DNA of 64,000 nucleotides from an uncultured Clostridium sp. (GCA_934755305.1 CAKVLD010000002.1:62001-126000); one strand, 5' to 3'; shown: positions 1 through 8,308, numbered from the stretch's first letter. The notes: generated by a model not told the origin, from the sequence alone. Translations and numbers: made by a program.

Positions 1-56
1 AACTTCTCCTTATTTCTATTCTCTCTATCATTTTCAATAAATTCTTTGAAGTTCAT
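1..56 (-). CDS. 5' end of a gene, possibly PrkA-type serine protein kinase (partial)
   Basis: Only the first 18 codons lie in the window. The reading frame starts with ATG at 56 on the reverse strand, 7 bases after a strong AGGAGG site (65-70), and reads MNFKEFIENDRENRNKEK before running off the edge. The charged N-terminus with NDRENRNKEK resembles, from memory, the start of clostridial PrkA (YeaG-type) kinases, and a SigE-like promoter lies upstream, as known for Bacillus subtilis prkA. That there is a gene start here is well supported; its identity is a guess. Confidence 0.5.
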   Translation of the reverse strand, partial: MNFKEFIENDRENRNKEK

Positions 57-99
57 AAACACTCCCTCCTTTTACTAAAATATATTCAATTGAAGGTTC

Positions 100-129
100 C
101 ATGTATGACTTTAAAGTAAATAAATATTT
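100..129 (-). promoter_or_regulatory. Candidate SigE-like sporulation promoter of the partial gene
   Basis: On the reverse strand AAATATT (129-123) is followed after about 15 bases by CATACATG (107-100), close to the SigE consensus (ATATT and CATACAAT). It lies about 45 bases upstream of the start codon. The match is short and in AT-rich sequence, so it is only suggestive. Confidence 0.3.
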
Positions 130-155
130 AAAGATTTTTATTGTAACATTTACAC

Positions 156-202
156 AAAAATATCGTCTTATTTGAAACAAAATCAAATAAGACGATATTT
201 TT
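156..202. terminator. Bidirectional intrinsic terminator
   Basis: The 15-base arm TATCGTCTTATTTGA (161-175) and its perfect complement (183-197) surround a 7-base loop and are flanked by A5 and T5 runs. It can end the glycanase transcript arriving on the reverse strand. Confidence 0.85.
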
Positions 203-223
203 AAAAGTAAATTAACTTATATT

Positions 224-3200
224 TTATTTTAATAACTTTCCATCATACATGATTGTCATATCTTTTTCTTCAAAGTCTTTCATTTCTGACCAGTCATTAT
301 TCCATAATCCCATTTCTATAGATACTTTTTCTGAAGCTGAAGTTAATTCAAAAGCTTTATTAAACTTAAGTTCAACATAGTCTCCCTTTGAATCACTTCC
401 AAAAGTTCCTGCTACATCAGAAGTATAATCAACATACCAAGGGGCTTTTTCAAGAGAAATTCCTGAATGATAACAAGAAAGATTCATTAAATTATTGTCT
501 TCCTTATTAAAGTAATATCTAATAGATAACTTACTTAAATCAACTGTTTCTCCTTCTTTAGCTGAGATAGTATATTTTTGTTTAACTACATTTTCCTTTG
601 TTGTATCTACCTTTACATCTACATTAGAATCCATTGTATCTACTGATTCCATATTAAGTCTTGCTAAAGCACCTACTAAAGATGCATTCCAGTATATATC
701 TACCTCATTTATAGAATAGCTTTCTGCATTATCTAAGTAGCATTTAGCTGGAGCTTTTCCTTTTAAATATACCTTTGCATAATCATCCTCTAATCCTTTA
801 TTAACACCACCAACTAACATACCTGGTATAGCTTCTTTTTTAACAGTTGATGGTCTGTGATGTGGATTAGCTGCTGCATCTGTACCATATCCAGTTAAGA
901 AAGATTTAGCATTTGCATTCTTACCAAAGCAGTAGTTAATATGTTCTTTTGCAAAATTCACATAATCTTCATTAGGTGAAATTTTATTTGCTTCACTTAA
1001 TAAAGATGCATCATGTAAGATTCCCATATTACCACCCCAGTAGTAATAATCACCGGTACCATATGGATCAGCTTTTGAAGTCTTTACAATTCCATCTGCT
1101 TCTTTTAATATAGCTTTTTTAATTTTTGCTACAGTATCCTTATCATTATTTTTAGCAGCTAAATATGCTTCATTACCATAGCTTCCTACACTTTGCCATC
1201 CATATCCATTTTCAACATTTTCGCTTACATATAACTTAATCTTATCATTATACTTTTCTTTTCCAGTTGCTTTGAATAATTGTGCTGCTGCCCAATATCT
1301 TTCATCTTTATCATTTGAATCTTCATAAGCTCCTGTTACTATTCCATCTGGATTATTAACTGGAGTATTAGGCTTATCATCTAAATAATCCCAAGCTTTT
1401 TCTGCTGCTTCTAAGCATTTATTTGCAAGATCTGCATCAATATATTTGAATGTATCATATGCCATTGCCATAACAGCAGCAAAATCACCAGTTGCTGTAG
1501 TGGAAATAGGTGTAACTATAAGTTGACCTGTTTCTTCCTCTGGCATTATATTTCCTGGGAAGCTAGCACAAGTTACTTTATGGTATACACCACCATTATC
1601 TTTATTTTGCATCTTAAATAGCCATTCAATTTGTCCTTTTACTTCATCTAAAATATCTGGAATTCCATTTCCACTTTCAGGAATATTAGTATCATCACCA
1701 AATATTTCTTGATTAGAATTATATGCTTGTATAAGATCTGCAACAGTAGTTGAAGTTGCTACTACATATCTACCAAAATCTCCAGCATCATGCCATCCAC
1801 CTGATACATCTATTGTTTCATCAGTTCCATAAATCTTAGCTAAACTTGTATGACACTCTTTATGAGCCCATTTTCCTGCATATTCTTCTGGAAGCTCTGC
1901 ACATCTTTGCATATATAAAAATCTAACTGCATCCTTTAATGCATCCTTATATATATCTTTTCCTATCTTAAATTCATAAGATTCTCCTAGATTTTCTGTT
2001 ATTACTTTATAAGTTCCTTCCTTAGTTAAAGAAGATAAATCACCAATATAATCTATTTCACCTGCTAATTCATTTTCTTTTCCTTCTGAAATTTCACCTG
2101 TATAAACTACTTCATTAGTATCTACAGATACAACTTTAAATTCTTTATCAACATTTTCACCTCTAAATACAACCTTCTTTGTATCATTTGGTAAATATCC
2201 TAATTGATTCAATACTATTTTTTGTTCTTTTTCTTCATCATCATCATCTTTTATATTGCTACCATCAACTAAACATAATTCAACATTATCAATTTTTATA
2301 TTATGTGCAGCAAGATCTTCTTCTGAATATCTTCCTAAATTAAATACTAACTTTGGCACTTTATCAGTAGGATCAGTCATTGTAAACTCTTGAGTTACAG
2401 TCTTAGTATCTGCTCCTATCTTTATTTGATCACCAGTATATGCATGATAATCTCCTCCATTTAATTGAAGACAATAATACATTTCTCTATCTACAGATGA
2501 ACTAATGTCAAATTTCAAACGATATTTTCCACCTTGTTTTAATTCAAAACCACCACAAGAAACTTGTACACCATAATTTAAAGTTCCACAGCTTTCAACG
2601 TCAAGATTAAGCTTTCCATCTTCACAATAAAGCTTTCCTTTACCTCCTTCAGCCATATAAGTTCCCCAATTAGCATTTAGTCCATTATCAAAAGTTCCAT
2701 CTTCAATTAGATTTTCACCTTCTTTAACAGGTTCCTTTTCTCCTACTTTAATTAATTGTACATTATCTATTTTTACATTATGTTCACCAAGAACATCTTC
2801 ATCTTTATATTGACCTAAATTAAACGCAAGTACTGGACATAAATCTGTATCATCATTCATTGTAAATTCTTTAGTAATAGTTTGTTTTTCTGTACCTAAC
2901 TTTATTTGATCTCCTACATATGAATGGTAATCTCCTCCATTAAGTTGAATACAATAATACATTAATCTATCTACTGAAGATGATATATCAAATTTTAAAA
3001 CATATTTACTTCCTTTTTCTAATGTAAATCCGCTACAAGAAGCTTGTACTGAATAATTTTCATCTCCACCATTTTGAACATCAATGCTTAAAGCACCATC
3101 TTCACAAGTAGCTTTACCTTCACCTCCAAGTGAATTATAAAGATTCCAATTATCTAATCCTTCATCAAAGTTCCCATTAATAATTAAATTTTCTTGAGTA

Positions 3201-3307
3201 GTAACAGCACAATCTTCAACAGCTTTAACATTTGGAGTAAATGTATTTAAAAAGCTTGTACATAAAAATGTAGCTGCTAATAATAGTGATATAAAACCTC
3301 TTTTCAT
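224..3307 (-). CDS. Secreted modular GH9 glycanase (endoglucanase-like) with two N-terminal CBM4/9-like modules and a C-terminal CBM3-like module
   Basis: A 1027-residue exported enzyme likely to cleave beta-1,4-glucan or a related glycan. The start was set at ATG 3307, just after AGGAGGAATATTG; a longer frame to 3340 lacks an RBS. Residues 1-29 form a signal peptide ending in VKA. Two tandem repeats follow (about 40-187 and 198-346), each with NLI..G.FD and CEDG and LQLNGGDYH-type blocks, matching the CBM4/9 fold. A CelD-N Ig-like domain (about 363-446) precedes the GH9 catalytic domain (about 450-885) with SGGWHDAGDFGRY (putative catalytic Asp 507/510), ANPHHRPS and YSINEVDIYWN (putative acid Glu 868). 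The C-terminus (about 895-1027) has VDLSKLSIRYYF and NDWSEM, typical of CBM3. No dockerin, S-layer or sorting motif is visible, so it is probably a free enzyme. Substrate is inferred from family only. Confidence 0.9.
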   Translation of the reverse strand: MKRGFISLLLAATFLCTSFLNTFTPNVKAVEDCAVTTQENLIINGNFDEGLDNWNLYNSLGGEGKATCEDGALSIDVQNGGDENYSVQASCSGFTLEKGSKYVLKFDISSSVDRLMYYCIQLNGGDYHSYVGDQIKLGTEKQTITKEFTMNDDTDLCPVLAFNLGQYKDEDVLGEHNVKIDNVQLIKVGEKEPVKEGENLIEDGTFDNGLNANWGTYMAEGGKGKLYCEDGKLNLDVESCGTLNYGVQVSCGGFELKQGGKYRLKFDISSSVDREMYYCLQLNGGDYHAYTGDQIKIGADTKTVTQEFTMTDPTDKVPKLVFNLGRYSEEDLAAHNIKIDNVELCLVDGSNIKDDDDEEKEQKIVLNQLGYLPNDTKKVVFRGENVDKEFKVVSVDTNEVVYTGEISEGKENELAGEIDYIGDLSSLTKEGTYKVITENLGESYEFKIGKDIYKDALKDAVRFLYMQRCAELPEEYAGKWAHKECHTSLAKIYGTDETIDVSGGWHDAGDFGRYVVATSTTVADLIQAYNSNQEIFGDDTNIPESGNGIPDILDEVKGQIEWLFKMQNKDNGGVYHKVTCASFPGNIMPEEETGQLIVTPISTTATGDFAAVMAMAYDTFKYIDADLANKCLEAAEKAWDYLDDKPNTPVNNPDGIVTGAYEDSNDKDERYWAAAQLFKATGKEKYNDKIKLYVSENVENGYGWQSVGSYGNEAYLAAKNNDKDTVAKIKKAILKEADGIVKTSKADPYGTGDYYYWGGNMGILHDASLLSEANKISPNEDYVNFAKEHINYCFGKNANAKSFLTGYGTDAAANPHHRPSTVKKEAIPGMLVGGVNKGLEDDYAKVYLKGKAPAKCYLDNAESYSINEVDIYWNASLVGALARLNMESVDTMDSNVDVKVDTTKENVVKQKYTISAKEGETVDLSKLSIRYYFNKEDNNLMNLSCYHSGISLEKAPWYVDYTSDVAGTFGSDSKGDYVELKFNKAFELTSASEKVSIEMGLWNNDWSEMKDFEEKDMTIMYDGKLLK

Positions 3308-3343
3308 CAATATTCCTCCTATACTTTTTATATTTTCCAATTT

Positions 3344-3372
3344 ATTTTATCATTTCAATATATTTCATACAA
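3344..3372 (-). promoter_or_regulatory. Candidate promoter of the GH9 gene
   Basis: On the reverse strand TTGTAT (3372-3367) and TAAAAT (3349-3344) are separated by 17 bases and lie 36 bases upstream of the start codon. The -35 match is poor (3 of 6). I see no clear cre or other operator. The rest of the spacer 3373-3610 is AT-rich with no supported gene. Confidence 0.35.
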
Positions 3373-3610
3373 ATTCTACTTTTATAATCTAATTAAATAT
3401 ATGTAAAATACTTCAATAATATGGCATTAATCATCACATATGCCTTCTTAATATCCCCTTTTTTTCATCTTAATTCTTCATAAATAATACAAACTTAAAT
3501 TTTACGATTAATAAAATATATTATTAAGATATTTCTCTTTTTTATTATGCAAATTATTTCCAAGCCCTATGTAGAATTATATAAAATTAAAAATAATTAA
3601 ATCTAATAAT

Positions 3611-3647
3611 AAAGCAACTAGTACCTATTAAAATACTAGTTGCTTTT
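3611..3647 (-). terminator. Intrinsic terminator of the chemotaxis receptor gene
   Basis: AAAGCAACTAGTA (3611-3623) pairs perfectly with its complement at 3634-3646. It lies directly after the receptor stop codon. The tail on the reverse strand is short and AT-rich. Confidence 0.7.
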
Positions 3648-3653
3648 AAAATA

Positions 3654-5111
3654 TTAATTATTAATAACTTCTCTTAAATTTTTACTTAATTCATTTATAT
3701 CATTTATAGCTTTAGATACTTCATTTAAATTTTTATTTTGCTCTTCTGCTATGCCTAAAGTTTCATCTGTAGATGCTGATTGTTCTCCTGCTATTTTCAA
3801 TATAGTGTCTGTTTCACTAACAACATTAACAAATAAATCTCTAAGTTCTTCAATGTGATTAACACCATTTGCTAAATTATACTTTATTAAATTGAAAGAT
3901 TGTCCTAACTTTTTAAAAGCTTCATCCACATTTGAAACAATCAACACTCCTTTATTAGAAGCTAATTCAACATTATTAACCTCTTCTGTTACCCTTACTG
4001 TAGAACTTTTCATATTTTCTATAACTTCATCTATCTTTTTAACTACATCTGCAGACTGTTCTGCAAGCTTTCTTACTTCTTCTGCTACTACCGCAAAACC
4101 TCTTCCTGCCTCCCCTGCACTAGCAGCTTCAATTGAAGCATTTAAAGCTAAAAGATTAGTTTGGGATGAAATAGATTCAATACTTTTTAGTAATTCACTA
4201 ACTTGTTTACTATTATTTGTTAATTCTTTCATACCTTCTTTTGATTTTTCAGTAGCATAACTTATATTCTGCATATGAATATTCATATCTTTAACTATTC
4301 TAGCTGATTCCTCTACAATAACTTTTGAATCATTAGATAAATAATCAGACTTTTTAGTTGAATCGTAAGTTAACTTAAACTTTTCTTTAGCTTTATCCAT
4401 AAGTTCTTTACAATTTAATAAAGAATCTCTTTGACTCGCAGAACCTATTGAAATTTCTTTTATTGCTTCTGTAATATTATTATTTTTTTGATTAATAAGC
4501 TGTAAGTTAGTATTATTTTTATTTATATTTACATCTAACTTCTCAGTACTATCTTCAACAACTTTCATAGTTTCTTCTATTTTTGATAATAATTTTTTTG
4601 CTTTTTTAGTTTCTTCAATAGAGCTTTTTACTAAGGCCTCACTCCATCTGATACTTGTAAATATAGCCATCATTATCAAGTTAAGAGCTATCATACTAGT
4701 AACTGAAGTTATACCTCCCTTATCAGTTGCTATAAATTGATATATAAGTTCAACTACATTGGCTATAACAAAAACTTGCTTTCCTAACTTTGTATCAAAA
4801 TACATTCCTGTTATTGAAATAGCTCCAATTACTAACCAGACACTCATCATTCTAAAATCATAATAAAATAAAGACAATAACATTATCCCTGATACAACTA
4901 TAATCTTTGTCATATTGATTTTATTTAATCTTTCTAAAACTATAACCACTCCAATAGTAACCAATAAAATCATAGCTCTAATACCATTTAATATTGGATA
5001 TTTATTAGTTAAAGCATAAAATATATGCACTGCTATTATTATGATCATAAATATCTTTACAATTTTATTCACCCTAATTACATGTTCAATTGATCCATTT
5101 TCTTTTTGCAT
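3654..5111 (-). CDS. Methyl-accepting chemotaxis protein with a polytopic membrane sensor region
   Basis: 485 residues. The N-terminal 165 residues contain about five or six hydrophobic membrane segments with no large extracellular domain and no obvious HAMP domain. The C-terminal half is a coiled-coil MCP signalling domain with the hairpin tip, including SQTNLLALNASIEAA and GRGFAVVAEEVRKLAEQ, which contacts CheA and CheW. It should relay a membrane or small-molecule signal to the flagellar chemotaxis system; the ligand cannot be told. The start was placed at ATG 5111 because AGGTGAT sits 7 bases upstream; a GTG three codons earlier (5120) overlaps that RBS. It is downstream of, and probably co-transcribed with, the GNAT gene, and is followed by a terminator. 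Confidence 0.9.
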   Translation of the reverse strand: MQKENGSIEHVIRVNKIVKIFMIIIIAVHIFYALTNKYPILNGIRAMILLVTIGVVIVLERLNKINMTKIIVVSGIMLLSLFYYDFRMMSVWLVIGAISITGMYFDTKLGKQVFVIANVVELIYQFIATDKGGITSVTSMIALNLIMMAIFTSIRWSEALVKSSIEETKKAKKLLSKIEETMKVVEDSTEKLDVNINKNNTNLQLINQKNNNITEAIKEISIGSASQRDSLLNCKELMDKAKEKFKLTYDSTKKSDYLSNDSKVIVEESARIVKDMNIHMQNISYATEKSKEGMKELTNNSKQVSELLKSIESISSQTNLLALNASIEAASAGEAGRGFAVVAEEVRKLAEQSADVVKKIDEVIENMKSSTVRVTEEVNNVELASNKGVLIVSNVDEAFKKLGQSFNLIKYNLANGVNHIEELRDLFVNVVSETDTILKIAGEQSASTDETLGIAEEQNKNLNEVSKAINDINELSKNLREVINN

Positions 5112-5120
5112 ATTTATCAC

Positions 5121-5231
5121 CTATTTCTGTATCTTATTTTCTATCAAGTCTACTGCATAATCAACTAATTCTCTTTGCTTCATAAACCTAATAATTATAT
5201 TATTTAACTCAAACTTATTCAAACTATCCAT
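5121..5231 (-). CDS. Possible 36-residue small ORF between the GNAT and MCP genes
   Basis: An ATG-started frame of 36 codons (MDSLNKFELN... ending IENKIQK) fills almost the whole spacer and stops right at the RBS of the receptor gene, a spacing that would suit translational coupling. The frame stays open further upstream into the GNAT 3' end (to a TAA, with a possible TTG start), and the composition is protein-like. No convincing RBS precedes the ATG and I recognise no family, so it may be a remnant or chance frame. Confidence 0.3.
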   Translation of the reverse strand: MDSLNKFELNNIIIRFMKQRELVDYAVDLIENKIQK

Positions 5232-5254
5232 AACTTTTAAGCACTCTTTAATAA

Positions 5255-5716
5255 TTAAATTTTCATTACCATAATTAAGCAAGGATTATCCTTTCCCCAT
5301 ATTTCTGGTATACATTCTAAAGGCCTGAATCCAATTGCCTTATAAAATTTTCTTGTTTTTTCATACGCTTTATCTTCTCTAGATTCATCAACTGTTTTAA
5401 CTTGCAAAAATTCATATTCTTCATTTTTACACCAATTTAATGCTTCATTAAATAGTTTTTTACCAATGCCTTTTTTATGGTATTCTTCCTCTATTCCTAT
5501 TACATATATTTCTGCTGTACTTTTATTATTTGATTTTATTGCTATAAAACCTATAGGATTCTCATTATCATAGGCTGCCCAAAAAGGCATAGAACTACTC
5601 TCCTCAATATACTCATTTGTACTTTCAGGTATTCCAAACCAACTTGGCAACTTATTTAATATCTTTTTTGAGATTTTCTTTTTCTCATCTGAAATATTAA
5701 CTCTAACTATTTTCAT
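5255..5716 (-). CDS. GNAT-family N-acetyltransferase
   Basis: A 153-residue single-domain protein that should transfer an acetyl group from acetyl-CoA to an amine on an unknown acceptor. The acetyl-CoA binding motif A is seen as VIGIEEEYHKKGIGKKLF (about residues 72-89), followed by the motif B region with FYKAIGFRPLE. Length is usual for the family. ATG 5716 follows GGAGGGG at a good distance. It is the upstream member of a likely two-gene unit with the chemotaxis receptor. The substrate cannot be deduced. Confidence 0.85.
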   Translation of the reverse strand: MKIVRVNISDEKKKISKKILNKLPSWFGIPESTNEYIEESSSMPFWAAYDNENPIGFIAIKSNNKSTAEIYVIGIEEEYHKKGIGKKLFNEALNWCKNEEYEFLQVKTVDESREDKAYEKTRKFYKAIGFRPLECIPEIWGKDNPCLIMVMKI

Positions 5717-5868
5717 ATGATCCCCTCCCCATATTTATTTTACCATGTTTTTCAATATAAGTTTATTTTAGTATCCTTCTGATTTTTCTAATTATTTAAC
5801 TAAAGTATTTGTATATTTTTACGAAAAAAACACATACTGAATTTGAATATCTAAATTATGGAGATGCT

Positions 5869-6390
5869 ATGTTTAAACTTATTGAAAAATATGATGCAAA
5901 AGTATATAAATACATTAATTCAAAACCTCATAACAAACTTATTGATAAAATAATGATCTTTTTTACCCTTTTAGGCAATCTAGGACTTATATGGATTATG
6001 ATTTCTATACTTTTCATATCAAGAAGTAACTCAAGAAAAAATGGAATAATGCTACTTTGTGCTTTATTACTAACTACAATATTAGGTGAAGGAATAATTA
6101 AAAATATTGTACGAAGAAAAAGACCTTTTATAAAAATGGATACTTATCATAAATTGTTGATAATACCTCCACGTTCGCATTCTTTTCCTTCAGGACATAC
6201 AGCTTCATCTTTTGCTGCTTCTGCAGTATTTTTAGCTATAGATAGCGAACTTAGCGCAATTATCATACTTATTGCTAGTTTAATAGCTTTTTCTAGACTA
6301 TATCTTAATGTACACTATCTTTCTGATATTATTGGTGGAGGTATATTAGGACTAATTTGCGGATATATTACAACTGGTTTATTTTCATAA
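5869..6390 (+). CDS. PAP2-superfamily membrane phosphatase (undecaprenyl-diphosphatase-like)
   Basis: 173 residues with several membrane segments and the full PAP2 catalytic triad of motifs: KNIVRRKRPF, SFPSGHTAS and SRLYLNVHYLSD. Such enzymes remove phosphate from lipid pyrophosphates such as undecaprenyl pyrophosphate or from phosphatidic acid on the outer face of the membrane. The start was set at ATG 5869, five bases after GGAG; a TTG-started extension to 5809 has no RBS. The gene stands alone, divergent from the GNAT gene. Whether it is a BcrC-type cell-wall enzyme or a lipid phosphatase is open. Confidence 0.85.
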   Translation: MFKLIEKYDAKVYKYINSKPHNKLIDKIMIFFTLLGNLGLIWIMISILFISRSNSRKNGIMLLCALLLTTILGEGIIKNIVRRKRPFIKMDTYHKLLIIPPRSHSFPSGHTASSFAASAVFLAIDSELSAIIILIASLIAFSRLYLNVHYLSDIIGGGILGLICGYITTGLFS

Positions 6391-6484
6391 AAAAGTGACT
6401 TCGCCACGCTTCTATTAACTAAATTACATCTTAATTTTATAAAAGCATTTTTAGTATATTTAATCTTAACTGAAGTCACTTTTT
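6390..6484 (+). terminator. Inverted repeat with long loop after the PAP2 gene
   Basis: AAAAAGTGACTTC (6390-6402) is complementary to 6472-6484, and the right arm runs into T7. The loop is about 70 bases, long for an intrinsic terminator, but position and U-tail fit termination of the PAP2 transcript. Confidence 0.45.
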
Positions 6485-6493
6485 TTAGCCTGT

Positions 6494-6564
6494 CAAAAGG
6501 TTCTAAAAGAAAAATAATTCATTATAAAAATGCCATTTAATTATTTTTCTTTTTGGTTCTTTTG
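6494..6564. repeat. Imperfect palindrome in the pap2-hisS spacer
   Basis: The outer arms CAAAAG/CTTTTG and the inner 15-base arms AAAAGAAAAATAATT (6505-6519 and 6539-6553) pair around a 19-base loop, with a 5-base mismatch between them. There is no reading frame here. It could be a bidirectional terminator or a remnant of a palindromic element. Confidence 0.5.
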
Positions 6565-6580
6565 CAGCACTACAATTACT

Positions 6581-6671
6581 TTTTAACGTATTTGACAACT
6601 AACATATCAGAAAGCTAGTAATAATCCGTGCTCGCTCTCAAAAAAGTTTTTAAATTTCTTATACGTTAAAA
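6581..6671. repeat. Spacer segment bounded by TTTTAACGTA inverted arms
   Basis: TTTTAACGTA (6581-6590) recurs inverted at 6662-6671 around about 70 bases without coding potential. Only the tips pair well. It may be a decayed mobile palindrome; I see nothing else in this spacer. Confidence 0.3.
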
Positions 6672-6699
6672 TAGCATTCAAAACAACTGAATGCTATTT
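6669..6699 (-). terminator. Intrinsic terminator of hisS
   Basis: AAATAGCATTCA (6669-6680) pairs perfectly with 6688-6699, with a 7-base loop, 20 bases beyond the hisS stop codon. Confidence 0.8.
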
Positions 6700-6719
6700 C
6701 TTTCTATAAATATTTAATT

Positions 6720-8012
6720 TCAAATTTCTAACTTTAAATTTCTGCTACTTCCTGACTCCATATCTTTTACAACTATCTCACCTTTCTCCATTTCATCTTC
6801 ACCTATTAAAATAACCTTCTTTACTCCTAATTTATTTGCATAAGTCATTTTTTTCTTTAAAGGTGTGTCTTCAAAATATATATCTATAGAGTAACCTTTT
6901 TCATCTAAATATCTTTTCACCTTACCACAATATTTAATTGTATCTCCTATAGGAATAATTAAATAATCTAAAGACCTATCCTTTTTATAATTATCTACAA
7001 AACCAATTTCCTTAAGAACAAAGAATAATCTTGTAATTCCTATAGAAATTCCTACTCCAGGCAAAATATTATTAGTATAATTTTCTGCTAAGTTATCATA
7101 TCTTCCACCTGAACATATTGATCCATATCCTTCATTTCCAATTAGTAAAGTTTCAAAAACAGTTCCAGTATAATAATCTAATCCTCTAATAATTTTTAAA
7201 TTTATATTAAATTCCTCTTCCTTTACACCTAAAACTTCTAACATTTCAGAAACTTTCTTTAATTCCTGTAAGCCTAATGTAAATTCTGCATTTTTTATAT
7301 TTAACTTTTCCAATTTATTCAATATCTCTATATTACTTCCATCAATATTTAATATTTCATTTAACGAAGCTGCTTTTTCTTTACCAATAATATTTATAAG
7401 TTCTTTATTAAAGTTCTCCATTCCTATCTTGTCATACTTATCAATTAGTGTCATAACATCTAATGTGTTATTTATATCAAATTCTTTTAATACACCTTTT
7501 AATATTTTTCTATTGCTTATTTGAAACTTATAATTTAATAATTTTATTTCTTTAAAAGCTTTTGATGCTAAGCTTATAACCCAAGCATCATTATTTATAC
7601 TTAAAATATCTTTACCTATTACATCCACATCACATTGATAAAATTCTCTATATCTACCTTTTTGGTTTCTTTCTCCTCTGTAGACTTTCCCTAATTGATA
7701 TCTCTTAAAAGGAAAAACTAAATCATTATAGTGTTGGGCTACATATCTTGCAAAAGGTACTGTTAAATCAAATCTTAAAGATAAATTATTTTTTCCCTTT
7801 TGAAAACTATACACTTGCTTTTCTGTTTCTCCACCTGTTTTAGCTAATAATACTTCTGACTTTTCTATTATTGGTGTATCTATAGGAATACAACCATTTT
7901 TCTCATATACTCCTGTTATTTTATTTACTATGTCATTAAATATTTCTTGTTCCTTTGGTAACAACTCCATAAATCCTGGTAATATACTTGGTTTTATTAT
8001 ATTCTTTTTCAT
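6720..8012 (-). CDS. hisS: Histidyl-tRNA synthetase
   Basis: A 430-residue class II synthetase that charges tRNA-His in the cytoplasm. Visible features are the motif 2 region (FKRYQLGKVYRGERNQKGRYREFYQCDVDVIG), here split as YRGERN and FYQCDVD, the histidine motifs LDYYTGTVFE and CSGGRYDNL, and a C-terminal anticodon-binding domain (IIPIGDT onward). Length is normal for the family. ATG 8012 follows AAAGGAG. It is transcribed alone from its own promoter through a leader with a His-rich mini-ORF and a terminator, described separately. No T-box is present, unlike thrS in this window. Confidence 0.95.
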   Translation of the reverse strand: MKKNIIKPSILPGFMELLPKEQEIFNDIVNKITGVYEKNGCIPIDTPIIEKSEVLLAKTGGETEKQVYSFQKGKNNLSLRFDLTVPFARYVAQHYNDLVFPFKRYQLGKVYRGERNQKGRYREFYQCDVDVIGKDILSINNDAWVISLASKAFKEIKLLNYKFQISNRKILKGVLKEFDINNTLDVMTLIDKYDKIGMENFNKELINIIGKEKAASLNEILNIDGSNIEILNKLEKLNIKNAEFTLGLQELKKVSEMLEVLGVKEEEFNINLKIIRGLDYYTGTVFETLLIGNEGYGSICSGGRYDNLAENYTNNILPGVGISIGITRLFFVLKEIGFVDNYKKDRSLDYLIIPIGDTIKYCGKVKRYLDEKGYSIDIYFEDTPLKKKMTYANKLGVKKVILIGEDEMEKGEIVVKDMESGSSRNLKLEI

Positions 8013-8045
8013 ATTTTAAAACTCCTTTATTATTTTTATTAATGC

Positions 8046-8080
8046 AAAAAAGCCATGTAGGCATATATCCTACATGGCTT
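8046..8080 (-). terminator. Attenuator terminator in the hisS leader
   Basis: On the reverse strand AAGCCATGTAGG (8080-8069) pairs perfectly with CCTACATGGCTT (8061-8050) around a 7-base loop and is followed by T6. It lies between the leader peptide and hisS (34 bases before the start codon), so it must be bypassed for hisS expression. Confidence 0.85.
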
Positions 8081-8110
8081 AATAAATTAAATCATGAATT
8101 CACTTAATTT

Positions 8111-8193
8111 ATCATTACCAGAGACTTAGGATACAAGCCTAACTTCTTTAGACCTGCATCTACTCTCTGTAAATACAAGTCTCTAGTAATGAT
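8111..8193 (-). other. Long-range stem in the hisS leader RNA
   Basis: ATCATTACTAGAGACTT (8193-8177), which contains the last His codon and the stop codon of the leader peptide, can pair over 17 positions with AAGTCTCTGGTAATGAT (8127-8111) with one A-G mismatch. In the loop lies GGCTTGTATCCTA (8139-8127), which can pair with TAGGATATATGCC (8072-8060), the apex of the terminator. These mutually competing helices are what an attenuator needs; the actual switching scheme is inferred. Confidence 0.55.
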
Positions 8194-8233
8194 GATGTAT
8201 TAAATTATTATTTATTTTTATAAGTGATTTCAT
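8183..8233 (-). CDS. Histidine-rich leader peptide of hisS
   Basis: A 16-codon frame, MKSLIKINNNLIHHHY, with three consecutive CAT codons just before TAC and the TAG stop. ATG 8233 is preceded by GGAGG with 7-base spacing, better than many real genes here. It lies between a consensus promoter and an intrinsic terminator upstream of hisS. By analogy with the enterobacterial his leader, ribosomes stalled at His codons when charged tRNA-His is scarce would favour read-through into hisS. Too short for family assignment; function is inferred from codon content and position. Confidence 0.75.
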   Translation of the reverse strand: MKSLIKINNNLIHHHY

Positions 8234-8262
8234 AATTTTACCTCCAAATTCATATTAACTTT

Positions 8263-8291
8263 ATCTTATAACTAACTATTCTTATTGTCAA
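8263..8291 (-). promoter_or_regulatory. Promoter of the hisS leader transcript
   Basis: On the reverse strand TTGACA (8291-8286) and TAAGAT (8268-8263) are 17 bases apart, placing the transcription start a few bases upstream of the leader-peptide RBS. It sits just after the tldE stop codon. Confidence 0.75.
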
Positions 8292-8308
8292 CATATATTT
8301 CTTGTTCC

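Noticed and set aside
3892..4260. 122-codon forward-strand frame inside the chemotaxis receptor gene
   Set aside because: It is antisense to the conserved MCP signalling domain, has no RBS and a hydrophobic, Ser-rich shadow composition.
8050..8240. hisS leader as a T-box riboswitch
   Set aside because: I looked for the T-box core TGGNACCGCG-type sequence seen in the thrS leader and found none; the His-codon mini-ORF explains the leader better.
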